Under the pieces are notes generated by a model. That model worked only from the letters and a program-made list of their open reading frames with translations. It did not search any database and was not told the DNA's origin. Below are positions 1-10,275 of a DNA stretch of 64,000 nt, one piece after another. A program made the position numbers and the translations under genes. How positions within the stretch are numbered: the stretch's first letter is position 1; every line of letters starts with the position of its first letter. This DNA is from Coemansia sp. RSA 487 (taxonomy: Eukaryota > Kickxellomycota > Kickxellomycetes > Kickxellales > Kickxellaceae), in assembly GCA_027577595.1 (NCBI GenBank), contig JANBRJ010000092.1, forward strand, positions 1-64,000, written 5' to 3'.

Positions 1-296
1 CTCCTGTACTCCTGGATTTCAGCCTTGACATTCGGCCTGGCTTTCCGCTTGGTGAGGTGCAGGAATACCTCACCAAAGAACCTCTTTTCCAGGTACACAG
101 AGGGATCGAACTGGTTGTAAGTAGCCAGCCCATGAACAAATATCCAACGAGCCAACCCATACATGTGTGCAGAGGCTGTGTTGGCCGCTACGACATAGTC
201 GTTTACCTTGGCAATGTCATTTCTATCATTTACCAGGGATTTTAGGGGACACTTTATAACGCGTGTCCCTGTGTCTGATGTATCCTCATTATCCAT
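1..296 (-). CDS. Possible OrfB/TnpB-type (Fanzor-like) transposon protein, N-terminal part, cut by window edge
   Basis: A minus-strand frame opens with ATG at 296 and stays open for 98 codons to the window edge, so the rest lies outside. After a short acidic start it reads VIKCPLKSLVNDRNDIAKVN and then alternates hydrophobic and polar helices (YGLARWIFVHGLATYNQFD). This layout resembles, from memory, the N-terminal helical region of multicopy OrfB_Zn_ribbon proteins in early-diverging fungi. No zinc ribbon or catalytic residue lies in the visible part, so the assignment is weak. The neighbouring 4 kb is full of mobile-element remains, which supports a mobile origin. It could also be an unrelated hypothetical gene. 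Confidence 0.3.
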   Translation of the reverse strand, partial: MDNEDTSDTGTRVIKCPLKSLVNDRNDIAKVNDYVVAANTASAHMYGLARWIFVHGLATYNQFDPSVYLEKRFFGEVFLHLTKRKARPNVKAEIQEYR

Positions 297-983
297 TGCG
301 GACGGGTGAGCAAACAAGAGCAGATGGCTAATATAATATATGCGTTGAAAGGTGTATTTGGTGTTACTAGTAGAAATAGAATGTCAAAGCAAAGCCAAGG
401 AGAAACAAAAGTGAAAAGAAAAAACAAACGCCCTTTGGTCGTTATATAGCACTGGCTAACACTGAGTCATTAATGTCACGCTGCCCTTCCTAATCAGGCA
501 TACATACATTCTCTTTTCGTTTTTTAGCTTGCTTGGGAACGCTTATGATACTGATATATTACTTTTCACAAGAATACCAAGAGAGCAGATGAAACTAAAG
601 TTCCTCGTCTTTATTTTTCATAAACAGCCTGGCTTTTATAGCTGTACAAACACTACAACAACTGAACTAGATAATTGAAATAGATATATCGTATGCTTCC
701 CAAAAATACGATTATTCCGACAAGAGACAATCATATTGCGATGGCGACTCATGTGATAACGATCAGGCTTGCAGACTGCGAGTCATCATCATTGCCAGAA
801 TGTTTTGATGGCTATAAAAGTCAATTTTTTGTTGGAATAAAAACCAAGAGGAACTTTAGTTCCGTTTTGAAAAATACTAGCAATCTTTATGAAACTTGGT
901 AGCACCGCCGATTTTTATACTACTATAGTTTAATTCAAATCGCTTCCTCTAATGTTGAATTTTTCGGTGGTTATTGTTCTGTT
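297..983. other. AT-rich spacer, no gene seen
   Basis: The stretch between the edge fragment and the retroelement fossil holds only short frames without recognisable domains. A 69-codon plus-strand frame at 693-902 shows no family resemblance. I could not identify a long terminal repeat here by eye. Confidence 0.4.
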
Positions 984-3269
984 GTGTTGGTTGCTGCAAC
1001 GTGTATGATAATAGCGACAATTGAAACTACAAGTTCGTTGTCGGCCACAGATATCAATTATGTTTTTAAATTGTTCGGGGTCGAGAAGTATCTATGGGTG
1101 TCGTTTGCGTTGATGAAAGTTTCGATGGATAAGCGATCAGAGTACAAGAATTGGTACGCCTTGAATGGCCACGAGATTCTGGCGTAGAGTTCATTGGGGG
1201 AGTTTCTAGTCACGCTATATTGCGACGCGATCCATCAGCTGGACGCTGGTATTCGAATTTATCAGATGAAGCCGCCGACGAATTCGGCCGAGTTTGAAAC
1301 CTTCTTTGAGGAATATAAAAATTCTATGCAAACGCGGCGTATAACGATGTCGGACAGGAGCCTGCAATAGATATCTCCATTGCGAAGCTTCCGATCAAGC
1401 TTTGTAATCGGTTTATTGCTGAATCAGCGACTAATGCAGCGCATAAGTTCGATGCGGTTGTGTCAAAGGCTAGGAGCTTCTTCAAAGCTGAAAAGTCAAT
1501 GCAGCGGGAGCCAGTTGAAATCGATGCAGTAATGACAGCTACGCCTCGTTGTGATCTGAACAACTGGCCAAAGGTTGTGAAGATTGACAAGTTCTTTGCT
1601 GTGCCCCGTAGTATAGCGTTGATTGAAACGAGTCCGTTGAATGGGACGCCTGCACAAATCCTGCTTGCGGAGCAGTTGTATATTGAAGGCATGGCTAACG
1701 AGATCCCAGTTTACATTTTGGTGGATGACGGATCGCAGTTAACTATTGCCAATGAGGAGTTTTGTAAGAAGTCAAAAAATCAAGTTTTATGATTTGGACA
1801 CGTCAATACCGACTGTTTTGGCAGATGGCGCACACTGTCATGACTGTACAAAGTAGTGCAGATTGCCTATTCATTTTGGTGGCAATTTGCGCATCAATGC
1901 TTATTGTTTGGTGATGCCAGCGACGGTTGATATTCTGCTCGGTAACAACTGGCTGAAAGAGCACAAGAGCGTTCTCCATTGCGAGGAGGACGTTGTATTT
2001 ATTACTGAAAAAGATAAGCGTCGGAAAATCTCGGGAACAGTGGTTCGGGCTGCGTCTGCTGCAGAGAACGCGATCAAACTGACTACAGTAAATGTAATGA
2101 CAGAGTTAATGAAAGACGACAATGTCGACTCGATGGGCTGGGTTTGTGTGAGATTTACCAAGGACAGTTTGAAGTATCAATTGTCTATTGCGGCACTGGC
2201 GACGAGTCAGGAAGTTCAGCTGGCGACATTGTACTTAAAGTATAAGCAGGTACTTGAGCAGCCGCCAGTCAGTCGACCTATGCCTGGCGGTCCTGAAATA
2301 GAGATCTACCTGACAGAGGGGTCTGAACCGGTCACCAGGGCGCCGTATCGTTTGTCACATGGAGAGATGGCCGAGATGGAGAAGTGGATAGGCGCATTGC
2401 TGAAGAAAGGTTACATTCGCACGTCTACGTCGCCTTGGGCTGCTCTGGTGTTGTTTGTGCGCAAGAAGGATGGCACGCTGCACATGTGCGTTGATTATCG
2501 CGGCTTGAACAAGTGTACGATTAAGGATGCGTTTCCAATGCTACTTATTGATGACTTGCTTGATGAGGCACATGGCATGCAGATGTTTTCGAAGATCGAT
2601 CCGGTTTAAGTATATCACCAGATGCGTATTCGTGCTGAAAACATTCCGAAAACGGGGTTCTGAAAGAAATTGAGATCGTACGAGTATATAGTTGTACTGT
2701 TTGGGCTGGCCAATGCGCCGGCGGTGTTCCAACGAGTGATGAACCATGCACCACACGGTTTGATTGGCAAGTGTTGCATTGTGTATCTGAATGATATATT
2801 GATTTATTCAAGGAATGTTGAAGAACATACGAAACATTTGGATGCAGTGCTCCAGCGTCTGCAGGGGAACAATCTACGTACGAAGCCGGAGAAATGCGGG
2901 CTTTTCAAGGATTCGGTCGGGTCCTTGGGTTATGTTATCACGAAGGACGGCTTGAGAACAGATCCAGGCAAAGTAGCAGCGGTTAAAGAATGGCGCGTAC
3001 CCAAATCGCTTACTGATGTTCGGGCTTTCCTCGATCTTAGCAATCCGCGAGTAGTCTTTTACAAAACGATAGTAATAACCACTATACCACTGACGAATTT
3101 GCTGGCGACGAAAGAATTTGTTTGGAATGACGAAGCAGAATCGGAATTTAATGAGCTGAAGAAACGGCCGTCGTCTACACCGATTATCAAGCAGTTTGGT
3201 CGGAAACGAGCGATTCGTGTTGAAACACCCCCATTTTACTTTGGACTAAAGCTCCTCAATGGGATTTAG
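984..3269 (+). mobile_element. Ty3/Gypsy LTR-retrotransposon fossil (gag-pol remains)
   Basis: Remains of a gag-pol region on the plus strand, in order: a gag-like part, a retropepsin-like part, and a reverse transcriptase with clear Ty3/Gypsy-type blocks (for example [14 protein letters not shown] and LFGLANAPAVFQRVM) that runs into the connection region. RNase H and integrase are not seen, and no terminal repeats were found by eye, so only an internal portion survives. The element is broken, with several breaks and loss of both ends; it looks old. Its right end abuts a DNA-transposon fragment in the opposite orientation, which fits insertion or truncation at about 3240-3270. Confidence 0.85.
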
Positions 3270-3600
3270 AAAGGGTGAGTACGGAGGCAGATATAGACAC
3301 GTGTATCGTCTGTTTTCTATTAGGTCTCGAATAGCTAATGGCATGTGGATTGGAGCATTGCCCGTCACAAGATGGTGACCTTCCATGTTCTTTGCATCCA
3401 GTACATTGATTGCATCTGAGATGTAGGACAGAAAGTTCTCTGTCTGTGTGCCAGCACGTCCACTAATCTTGATCTTGCCATTGGCTTTTCTCTTTTTGGC
3501 AGCAGAAACGGCTTGAGGCTTTCTCAATGAAACATCCATCATACTTATGCATGCAAACACGTTCTCTGACTCCTTATTCAAGCAAGTCTTCTTCCAACAT
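3246..3600 (-). mobile_element. IS630/Tc1-mariner (DDE_3) transposase fragment
   Basis: A minus-strand frame carries the end of a DDE transposase core. It has a region like the second catalytic block (HHLVTGNAPIH) followed by the hallmark YLPPYSPFLNPIEEL. In this superfamily the residue before NAPIH is normally the second catalytic Asp; here the codon is GGC, Gly, so the copy would be inactive. The frame stops being recognisable right after PIEEL, at the junction with the retroelement fossil. No terminal inverted repeats or TA target duplication were found by eye. It is a truncated, dead copy of a plain DNA transposon. Confidence 0.72.
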
Positions 3601-3635
3601 GTCTACATCTAGCAAAGAATGCATGACTTAGTTTT

Positions 3636-3975
3636 ATTTCTTCAGATTACCAGATTTGATTAAGATCAATTTTTAATCGCATTGAAAGCACAAACAGAGA
3701 AAGAAGCTAGTCAATTTTAGCGTGAAATAATAGGCGTGTAGTGAACAGCTTTCTCCACAAAGCCCAGTTTGCGCCTCTTGCTTCTAAGCGCAGGTATAGC
3801 GCCGGCTGACGCAAACGACTTTTTCTTGGAACGTAAAATGCGTTATTGCCACCACAAACCTTTCGCCATTCGATGCGTATACATCCTTATCTGATACTGC
3901 TGCGGTTGTGGCTGCAAGTTGTACATTGCATATGCTGTTATTTGTTAAATTTGCGCAAGTCCGAAATGATGACAA
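3636..3975 (-). mobile_element. Relic of a dispersed repeat shared with 47.75-48.04 kb (OrfB-like)
   Basis: The minus strand here aligns over roughly 300 bp with the minus strand at about 47750-48040. Both contain, for example, KDVYASNGE and, in another frame, ARGAN/TRGAN followed by LWR. In the second copy this segment lies upstream of an OrfB-like C-terminal part, so this is read as the middle of the same transposon protein. The reading frames of the two copies differ by small indels, so both are decayed. The segment lies just upstream, in minus-strand sense, of the DDE transposase fragment; whether the two once formed one element is not clear. Confidence 0.45.
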
Positions 3976-4336
3976 CTTTAGCTTACAAATGCAAATCTAG
4001 CGTACCTTTCTCAACACGGAATTGAGGTGCAGATGACTGGATGCGATTTTCACTTCTCAAAAGAAGAGGTTTTTTTTGGCAACTATGATTGACTGCAATT
4101 TTTACTACATTTGAAGAATAGGCTGATGTGGTTCTTGTGTTTCTGTTTGCTTTGAAAGAAAAACCTTTTCTTTGACAAAATTTTCCATCTATAAATTGCT
4201 TTCTACTGGTAGCACTTTGGAATCTTGGAACTCGCTTCGCATAACTTCAGGTGTAAGTAATTATATACATTTCTTTCTTGTCTGCTTGCTTTTTCCTTTA
4301 CTTTATTTATTCTGTAGTTAAACAGAAAACAAGCCA
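3976..4336 (+). promoter_or_regulatory. Upstream region of the MFS gene with a probable 5' UTR intron
   Basis: The 361 bp before the transporter ATG contain a strong donor, GTAAGTAA at 4253, and a pyrimidine-rich tract ending in TTCTGTAG at 4310-4317. This gives a probable 65-base intron in the 5' leader, 19 bases before the ATG. Nothing else is recognisable. Confidence 0.45.
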
Positions 4337-5656
4337 ATGACAGACGTAGCACAAGCCAAAGTCTTAGAAATGGATACCGAAAAGGGTCCGAAGGAATCAG
4401 ATAACGTTCAGCCACATTTGCCTCCTCCCTCTGATCCAGTAGAGGAGAATGTTCCAGCCATGGACACGCTGCGTGGCTGGGTTGTTGTCCTGGCTTGCTT
4501 CTTCAACCTTATGTTTTCTATTGGAACAACGACAACATTCGGTGTTTATTTGCAGGAATACGAGCTTGTTGAGTTTCCCAATACGCCATCGTCTCAGCTT
4601 TCGTGGATCGGCACTCTCCAGGGAGCAATGATGTGCTTCTTTGGCATTCTTGTAGGCATTCTCTGTGAGCACGTAGACACACGGATTCTTTCCGCATTTG
4701 GTTCATTGATGGCCGGTTTGGCTCTTATTGTCGCGTCTTTCTGCAACACGCCTTGGAAGCTTCTGCTGACTCAGGGTTTGTTTTACGGATTTGGCGGCTC
4801 ATTTCTCTATACAACGGGTCTTACGCTTGCGCCGCAATGGTTTAACAAATACCGCGCGCTAGCGACCGGAATAGTTATTGCGGGTTCAGGAATAGGCGGT
4901 CTGTGGCTTTCGTTTGCCATCAATTCAATGATTCAGAACCTGAGCAGACCGTGGGCCCAGCGTATAACAGGCCTAATCACCATAGCTGTGTGTGGTGCGT
5001 TGAGCCCGCTAATGGTTTTGCGGGTCAAACCCAAGAAGCGTAAGAATATCGCTGATTTTAGCGTCATTCGCGACAAAAAGTTCGTCTTGTTGTTCTTCTC
5101 GGCGTTGCTAGGCTTGAGTGGGTTCTACATGCCGTTCTTCTTTATGCCTACCTACACCATCATTACATTTAATAGGGCCGAAGCATGGGGAACAAATGTC
5201 TCATCGATTATGAACGGAGCTAGCGTCGTTGGGCGGGTGGTAATGGGGCTACTCGGCGACAAGATAGGCGCGCTAAACACGTTGACTATAGCCACATTTG
5301 CAAGCTGTATTAGCATACTGGTTTTGTGGTTGCCGTTCAAGGTATTTGGAACACTGATTGCAGCTGCTGTCGTGTTTGGTTTCTCCTCGGGCGCAATTGT
5401 TAGCCTGATTCCTGTTGTGACTGCTAATACCTTTGGTGTAAGGCGGCTCCCTAGCATCATGGGATTCATCATGCTTGGATACACGATCGGGGCTCTTATC
5501 TCGTCGCCACCTGGAGGTGCTATACTAGATAAATATGGCCATGGAACTGATTTTACGGGCTTGATTGTATATGGTGGGGTCTATTTGGCGCTAGCAACAG
5601 TTGTCAACATTATTCTACGCGTAACCATATCACGCAAACCATGGATAAAGGTCTAA
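4337..5656 (+). CDS. MFS transporter, monocarboxylate porter (MCT/MCH) family
   Basis: A 439-residue membrane protein with about 12 predicted transmembrane helices and a cytosolic Pro/Glu-rich N-terminus of about 45 residues. Family marks are RGWVVVLACFFNLMFSIG in helix 1 (residues ~46-63), the NKYRALATGIVIAGSGIG segment in helix 5 (~170-187), and the central loop ending in KPKKRKN before helix 7. Length is typical of fungal MCH-like porters. Fungal members have varied substrates (riboflavin, carboxylates, unknown), so no substrate is assigned. The start is the first ATG after a probable leader intron; no coding intron is seen. It stands alone between the transposon graveyard and TPS2. Confidence 0.88.
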   Translation: MTDVAQAKVLEMDTEKGPKESDNVQPHLPPPSDPVEENVPAMDTLRGWVVVLACFFNLMFSIGTTTTFGVYLQEYELVEFPNTPSSQLSWIGTLQGAMMCFFGILVGILCEHVDTRILSAFGSLMAGLALIVASFCNTPWKLLLTQGLFYGFGGSFLYTTGLTLAPQWFNKYRALATGIVIAGSGIGGLWLSFAINSMIQNLSRPWAQRITGLITIAVCGALSPLMVLRVKPKKRKNIADFSVIRDKKFVLLFFSALLGLSGFYMPFFFMPTYTIITFNRAEAWGTNVSSIMNGASVVGRVVMGLLGDKIGALNTLTIATFASCISILVLWLPFKVFGTLIAAAVVFGFSSGAIVSLIPVVTANTFGVRRLPSIMGFIMLGYTIGALISSPPGGAILDKYGHGTDFTGLIVYGGVYLALATVVNIILRVTISRKPWIKV

Positions 5657-6236
5657 TTGGAGTGTAAATAATGCTCAGCATCATTTATTTCTCCCTCCCC
5701 CGATACAACAATACAAGCTATATACATGGTTATTTTAAAAAAAAATCAATTTTAATAGATACGATGGAATATTGTAATTGCTTGGAAATCGGATACTAAC
5801 TGAGGAACAGGTGCTGGATATGGTACGAGGACATTGAGTTGGCAACTATTGTTGCAAGCAAAAACTACAGGCAAGTAGCCTTTAATCGTCAAAGTACATG
5901 TGCTGGCGACTAAAAACAATGTCACTGGTGCTTTCCAGCTTCTAGTGCTTTATATCTCTCATGTACATTTTCGCCAAACAAGTCTGTTACTAGCCATCAC
6001 AGCTGGCCTAAACGTTAGTGCTAATATCTAAAAAATGTGTAATTTATTTGATAAGCAACATTGTATTGTTAAGAATTTCACAAACCTACTTGCTGCGTAG
6101 AATGGAAAAAAACCAATATGATCCAGATTGGACCTATTGTTCGCAGCAACAAAAGACAAACTCAATAATACTAAATATGTCTAGTGAGAAAATAGACAAA
6201 GAAAACCTAGAAGGAAAGAATTAAAAACAAGCTACT
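5657..6236. other. Spacer between convergent MFS and TPS2 genes
   Basis: 580 bp of AT-rich sequence that should hold both 3' UTRs. AATAAT and A-rich stretches occur after the MFS stop. The only frame (6018-6224, 68 codons) looks random in composition. Nothing else is seen. Confidence 0.5.
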
Positions 6237-8681
6237 CTACTCTGTCGCCGCCAGCTCGATCAGGGTCTCAATGACTTTGTGTGAGCTAGTAACATGCCAT
6301 GCAGCTGCGCTCTTCTTGTCGACAGGGCCAACTGTAATTGTAAAGTAATGTGGAGGCACTTGCGACGATGAGTCGCTGCCATTTACACGTTGCTGGCCGA
6401 TAGAACGCTGCATTGTACGCAAAGCACGGAACATGTCTTCATCGGTCTTGTCGTCACCAGCACAAGCAACGAAATCCCACTGCTCAGGGTGTGTCCCCAT
6501 TAACCGCTTGACAATCTCGCCTTTGTTAACAGAAATAGGCCGCACTTCTAGACACTTTTTGCCAACAAGGATCTCGACAGGCAGCTTCGAAACAACCGAG
6601 TCCTCAAGATGGCTCATGCACTCCTTGGCCTGGAACTCGCCGTACTCGGGATCAGTATTGCGGAAGTGCCAGGTGATCGAGGTCTCCTTGGCCTCGATCG
6701 TGGATCCAGCTGTGCGCTCTGTGAAGAATTCGAAAATCGACAAGACCTCGTCCTTCCATCCCATGTCCATCTGATCGAGCAGGTTGATCCACTCACCGCC
6801 TGGGTAGCGGATAAACGAGCCGTGCTCTCCACTCAGTGCGAGGCCCTTGATCGTGTTCAAATGCAGCTCGAGGAACTGTCTATCGCGTCCAGAGATAACA
6901 CAGACAAAATTACGCGGGTCTGCGCAGAGCTTCTGCAGCGCAGCAAGCATCTCTGGCGGCGGCAGCGCTTGCGCAGGGATGTTGGTAATTGGTGTAAGCG
7001 TGCCGTCGTAGTCAAGCATAATCAAGCGTCGCTTTGCCTTCTTGAACTCCTTGGCGATCAAAGCAAGATCTAGGCTGGGCGTCTCGGTGTTATTCTGGCC
7101 GGCAAGAACGGTAGCGCGCAAATCCTCAATAAAGGCGTTCGCCCAGTATTGTGCATCATGGCTCATAACATGCTTAAACATCTGCTCATAGCGAACTGTC
7201 TTTTCCTCGGGACTCATCGAAAAGGCTGTGTCGATTGCCTGTGCGACAGCCTCATAGTCCCACGGGTTGATCTGGATAGCGCCGCTCACCGAGCCAGCAG
7301 TTCCAGTAAACTCACTCAGGATAAGCGGACTGTGCTTGTCTTGCTGGCAAACAACATACTCGAGCGACCCAGTATTCATTCCGTCGCGGATGACAGTGAT
7401 CAGGCACAGATCGGCAATGTTAAGCAGGGCCATGTATTCGTCTGCATCCAAGAATGTGTGGTGGTAGAGCACTGGCATAAACTCCAGAGAACCGTAGTTG
7501 CTGTTGATAGACGTAACCAGCTCAGAGATCTTTGCCTCCAGCTTGGGCTGGCGAGTCTGACCAGGCTGAGTCACCTGAATCAGAACAACGTTGTTCTGGT
7601 ACTTTGGATACATCTCGAGGAGCCTCTCAAAAGCCTCAAGCTTTTGCCTGATTCCTGCGACTTCATCCAGCCTGTCGCGGCCAATGATGATAAGTTTGTT
7701 GGCAAACATCTCGCGCAGAGACTTCATCTTGGCTTGTACGCTAGGCAATGAGCGGCGCTTCTGAACGGATTTTGAGTCGATGCCGATGGGGAAAACACCA
7801 ATGCTCACCATGCTGCCTTTGTTGTCGATTCCTGTTGGCGTTGACTCGAGACCTAGCACACGCGTGCAGGAACTGAGGAAGTGGCGTGCGTACGAGTACG
7901 TTTGGAACCCAATGCTTGTGGATCCAAGCATGCCGCTCAGAATGTCCTTGCGATGTGGAAGCGATCTGAAAAGCTCAGAGCTTGGGAACGGCGAGTGGAG
8001 GAAGAAGCCGATGGTCGCCAGCGGATACATGGACCTAAGCAGCTCTGGAAGCAGAAGCAGATGGTAGTCGTGCACCCAGATGATATCGCCGTCTTTGTAT
8101 ATGCTTGCAAGCGCAGTTGCAAAGAGCTTGTTGACCTTCTGATAGCTGTTCCACCAGTTGGGCTGCACGGGGTGCGAGTCGCTCCAAGACATGTAGTGGA
8201 ACAATGGCCAGAGGATCTGTTTCGAGTATCCTTCGTAGTGGCCGTGGGCATCGTCCTTGTCGATAAACACCGGCACCGCGTGGTGCTTCTCCAGCGCTTT
8301 GACAATGTTGAAGCGGCTTTCGTGGCTGAGCGAGTCGCATGTGTGCTCGTTGCCGTTGATATCCTGATAGTAGCCGATCCAGCCCAGTTGCATGCAATTG
8401 GTGCCTGGGTTCTCGACCAGAGAACGAATGCCTGCGTACATCGCAGTGTGTCCCCTGCGACGGGTGACGTTCCACTGATGCGGCTCATTGGGCGTCTCCT
8501 TTGACACCGATACGGCGAACGGTAAAAAGTGGGTGACGGCAACGATCCTCACGGGCTTCTTGAGCTCGGCATGCTTGTTCTGTGGATGGCTGACTGCGCC
8601 GGCAAATGAGTCGTTGCGTGACAGCGAAACGACCTGTAAGCGGAGGTCGGCAGACTCGTCAAGGGCCGTCTTCTTGGGCAT
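6237..8681 (-). CDS. TPS2: Trehalose-6-phosphate phosphatase TPS2 (GT20-like domain plus HAD phosphatase)
   Basis: 814 residues with two domains. Residues ~40-485 are a glycosyltransferase-20 fold; residues ~545-790 are a HAD-type trehalose-6-phosphate phosphatase that makes trehalose in the cytosol. Phosphatase motifs are clear: LIMLDYDGTLTPI (~550), VCVISGRD and GDDKTDEDMF. The GT20 part matches Tps2 rather than Tps1: the N-terminal glycine loop is replaced by WNVTRRRGHTAMY, and the usual RLDYxKG substrate motif reads RDRLDEVAG, lacking the lysine. It is thus probably structural, as known for yeast Tps2. Length fits (yeast Tps2 896). The start is the only suitable ATG. AGGGG pentamers lie about 410 and 780 bp upstream. 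Confidence 0.95.
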   Translation of the reverse strand: MPKKTALDESADLRLQVVSLSRNDSFAGAVSHPQNKHAELKKPVRIVAVTHFLPFAVSVSKETPNEPHQWNVTRRRGHTAMYAGIRSLVENPGTNCMQLGWIGYYQDINGNEHTCDSLSHESRFNIVKALEKHHAVPVFIDKDDAHGHYEGYSKQILWPLFHYMSWSDSHPVQPNWWNSYQKVNKLFATALASIYKDGDIIWVHDYHLLLLPELLRSMYPLATIGFFLHSPFPSSELFRSLPHRKDILSGMLGSTSIGFQTYSYARHFLSSCTRVLGLESTPTGIDNKGSMVSIGVFPIGIDSKSVQKRRSLPSVQAKMKSLREMFANKLIIIGRDRLDEVAGIRQKLEAFERLLEMYPKYQNNVVLIQVTQPGQTRQPKLEAKISELVTSINSNYGSLEFMPVLYHHTFLDADEYMALLNIADLCLITVIRDGMNTGSLEYVVCQQDKHSPLILSEFTGTAGSVSGAIQINPWDYEAVAQAIDTAFSMSPEEKTVRYEQMFKHVMSHDAQYWANAFIEDLRATVLAGQNNTETPSLDLALIAKEFKKAKRRLIMLDYDGTLTPITNIPAQALPPPEMLAALQKLCADPRNFVCVISGRDRQFLELHLNTIKGLALSGEHGSFIRYPGGEWINLLDQMDMGWKDEVLSIFEFFTERTAGSTIEAKETSITWHFRNTDPEYGEFQAKECMSHLEDSVVSKLPVEILVGKKCLEVRPISVNKGEIVKRLMGTHPEQWDFVACAGDDKTDEDMFRALRTMQRSIGQQRVNGSDSSSQVPPHYFTITVGPVDKKSAAAWHVTSSHKVIETLIELAATE

Positions 8682-10275
8682 TTCACAGTTCTATGCAAAA
8701 CAAATGTGGTACTTTGGTGAATTTGCTTAGCTGTCTTTACCGCGGTAGAGGTTGTGCGCAGGTGGGGTGGGGAAGGAAACAGATCGAAAAAGCAGTAGTG
8801 CAGCAATGGTTGTGCCTTAGGTATCTGTATATAGGGAATATAAATACTAGCTTGAATAGAAAAAGGAGGCAAAGAAAGAAGAGACTCTCAGAGAAGCGCA
8901 CCTCTGACTGACGAGTATGGGGGGAAAGGGTAGAGAGCAATGAAAGGAGACTTTCAGGGAGATGCCGCAAAGCCGATATGGAGGTGGATAAGACCTGTAT
9001 CTGTTTGCTGGTTGTCTGGTCAAGGTCCAGACTTTTCTAGTTAATTAGTGCGATGAAGCAGATATCCCTGTTGCCGTTGACTGGGGGAAGGGAGGGGCGG
9101 AGCCTGGAATACTTTGGCTTTCCGGACACCGTTTGTTGCTCAGGACTGCAAACAATAAAGCAAAGCAATAAAATAATCGAGAGAGAGCTCGAGGAAACGG
9201 CGATTTTGGGCACAGGCTAGAGATTAGAAAAAAGAAAGGGAGGAGGATCTGATGCTGATGCGACTTGTTACCTGAATGACCAGATGTGCAAGATAATGGC
9301 TGATGTTATCGCTGATTTCGACTGATAGCTTAGGTTTATTTGAGCTCTGAACAGATGGACGGATAAAAGAAAAGAATAGAGAATAGCATGATGAAAGAGG
9401 GTATTTTGGAAAAAATAGTTCTAGCGCGGTGGGTGACTGCTGCCTTTTTAAACTGGCACGAGGGGTGGGGCCACTCTCACAACTGTTTTGCAGAATCAAG
9501 AGTTAGAGATGAAGCTGACATAGAGATAGAGATATACAACAGTACAGGTAGCTTAAAGCTGAACCTCATATATGCATTGAAAGCAAAATGGGGGATATGC
9601 AGCTCACAGATACGCTTAGTTTACGTAGCAATATACGCCCTGCGTTTCCGCTTGCCAGCTTGCGTCAATGTGTTTGGTGTCCAACCTGCTGTAGCCACCT
9701 GGACGGCCATATCCACCATCAGCTGGACCCGCAACACAGTCACGGGCACTTCAATAATGAAGATAAGTTGGAAACATCTATCTGCTTGCATTCCGTTGCC
9801 GGCTTTATCGATGCCATCGATCGTTCTTTCAACTGTCATGGGGCAAAGCTTGATTCTTCACACATTGGCACTGTTTCTGTTCGCTGCCATGTTCGCTCAC
9901 CACAGCCTATGTTTCCAACACGTGTGTATCCGAAGAGTTCCCACCGATACAATTACGCTACAGACAGATAGACATAAAAGCAATGCATTTCTCATTCTAC
10001 TGTGTTGTGGTTGTTTCCGGACACCAAGTGTATGAGACTGACTGTGCGTTTACATGCATAATCTCTGCTTATAATTGAAATGTTTTGTACTGTCCTTACA
10101 ATCATTTACGCGCCTGTCACACAGACCAGAACCAGCCCATGCGTGTCTTCCCTTTCGAGGTTTTCATATTATATCATCTGAGACTATACAAGTGTTATTA
10201 AAATGTTATAGATTCTTGCGTACGGTTCTCGCTCGCAGAAGCCTCCTGGGAGGCACCTACACCCACCCCTCTAGA
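8682..10275. promoter_or_regulatory. TPS2 upstream region with stress-type AGGGG pentamers
   Basis: 1.6 kb between the TPS2 ATG and the VPS60 stop, both on the minus strand. AGGGG pentamers are at 9093-9097 and 9461-9465, within a G-rich stretch from about 8930 to 9100. AGGGG is the core of the yeast stress-response element bound by Msn2/4, which drives trehalose genes; a role here is inference. Two overlapping plus-strand frames (9388-10035, 9588-9971) lack any domain and were not accepted as genes. Confidence 0.35.

Noticed and set aside
7149-8504. Long plus-strand frames opposite TPS2 (7149-7751, 7881-8504)
   Set aside because: Shadow frames of a GC-rich coding region; TPS2 motifs on the minus strand are unequivocal.
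9388-10035. 215- and 127-codon plus-strand frames (9388-10035, 9588-9971) between TPS2 and VPS60
   Set aside because: No domain, Cys/His/Ser-rich composition typical of random translation, and two registers overlap; insufficient support for a gene.
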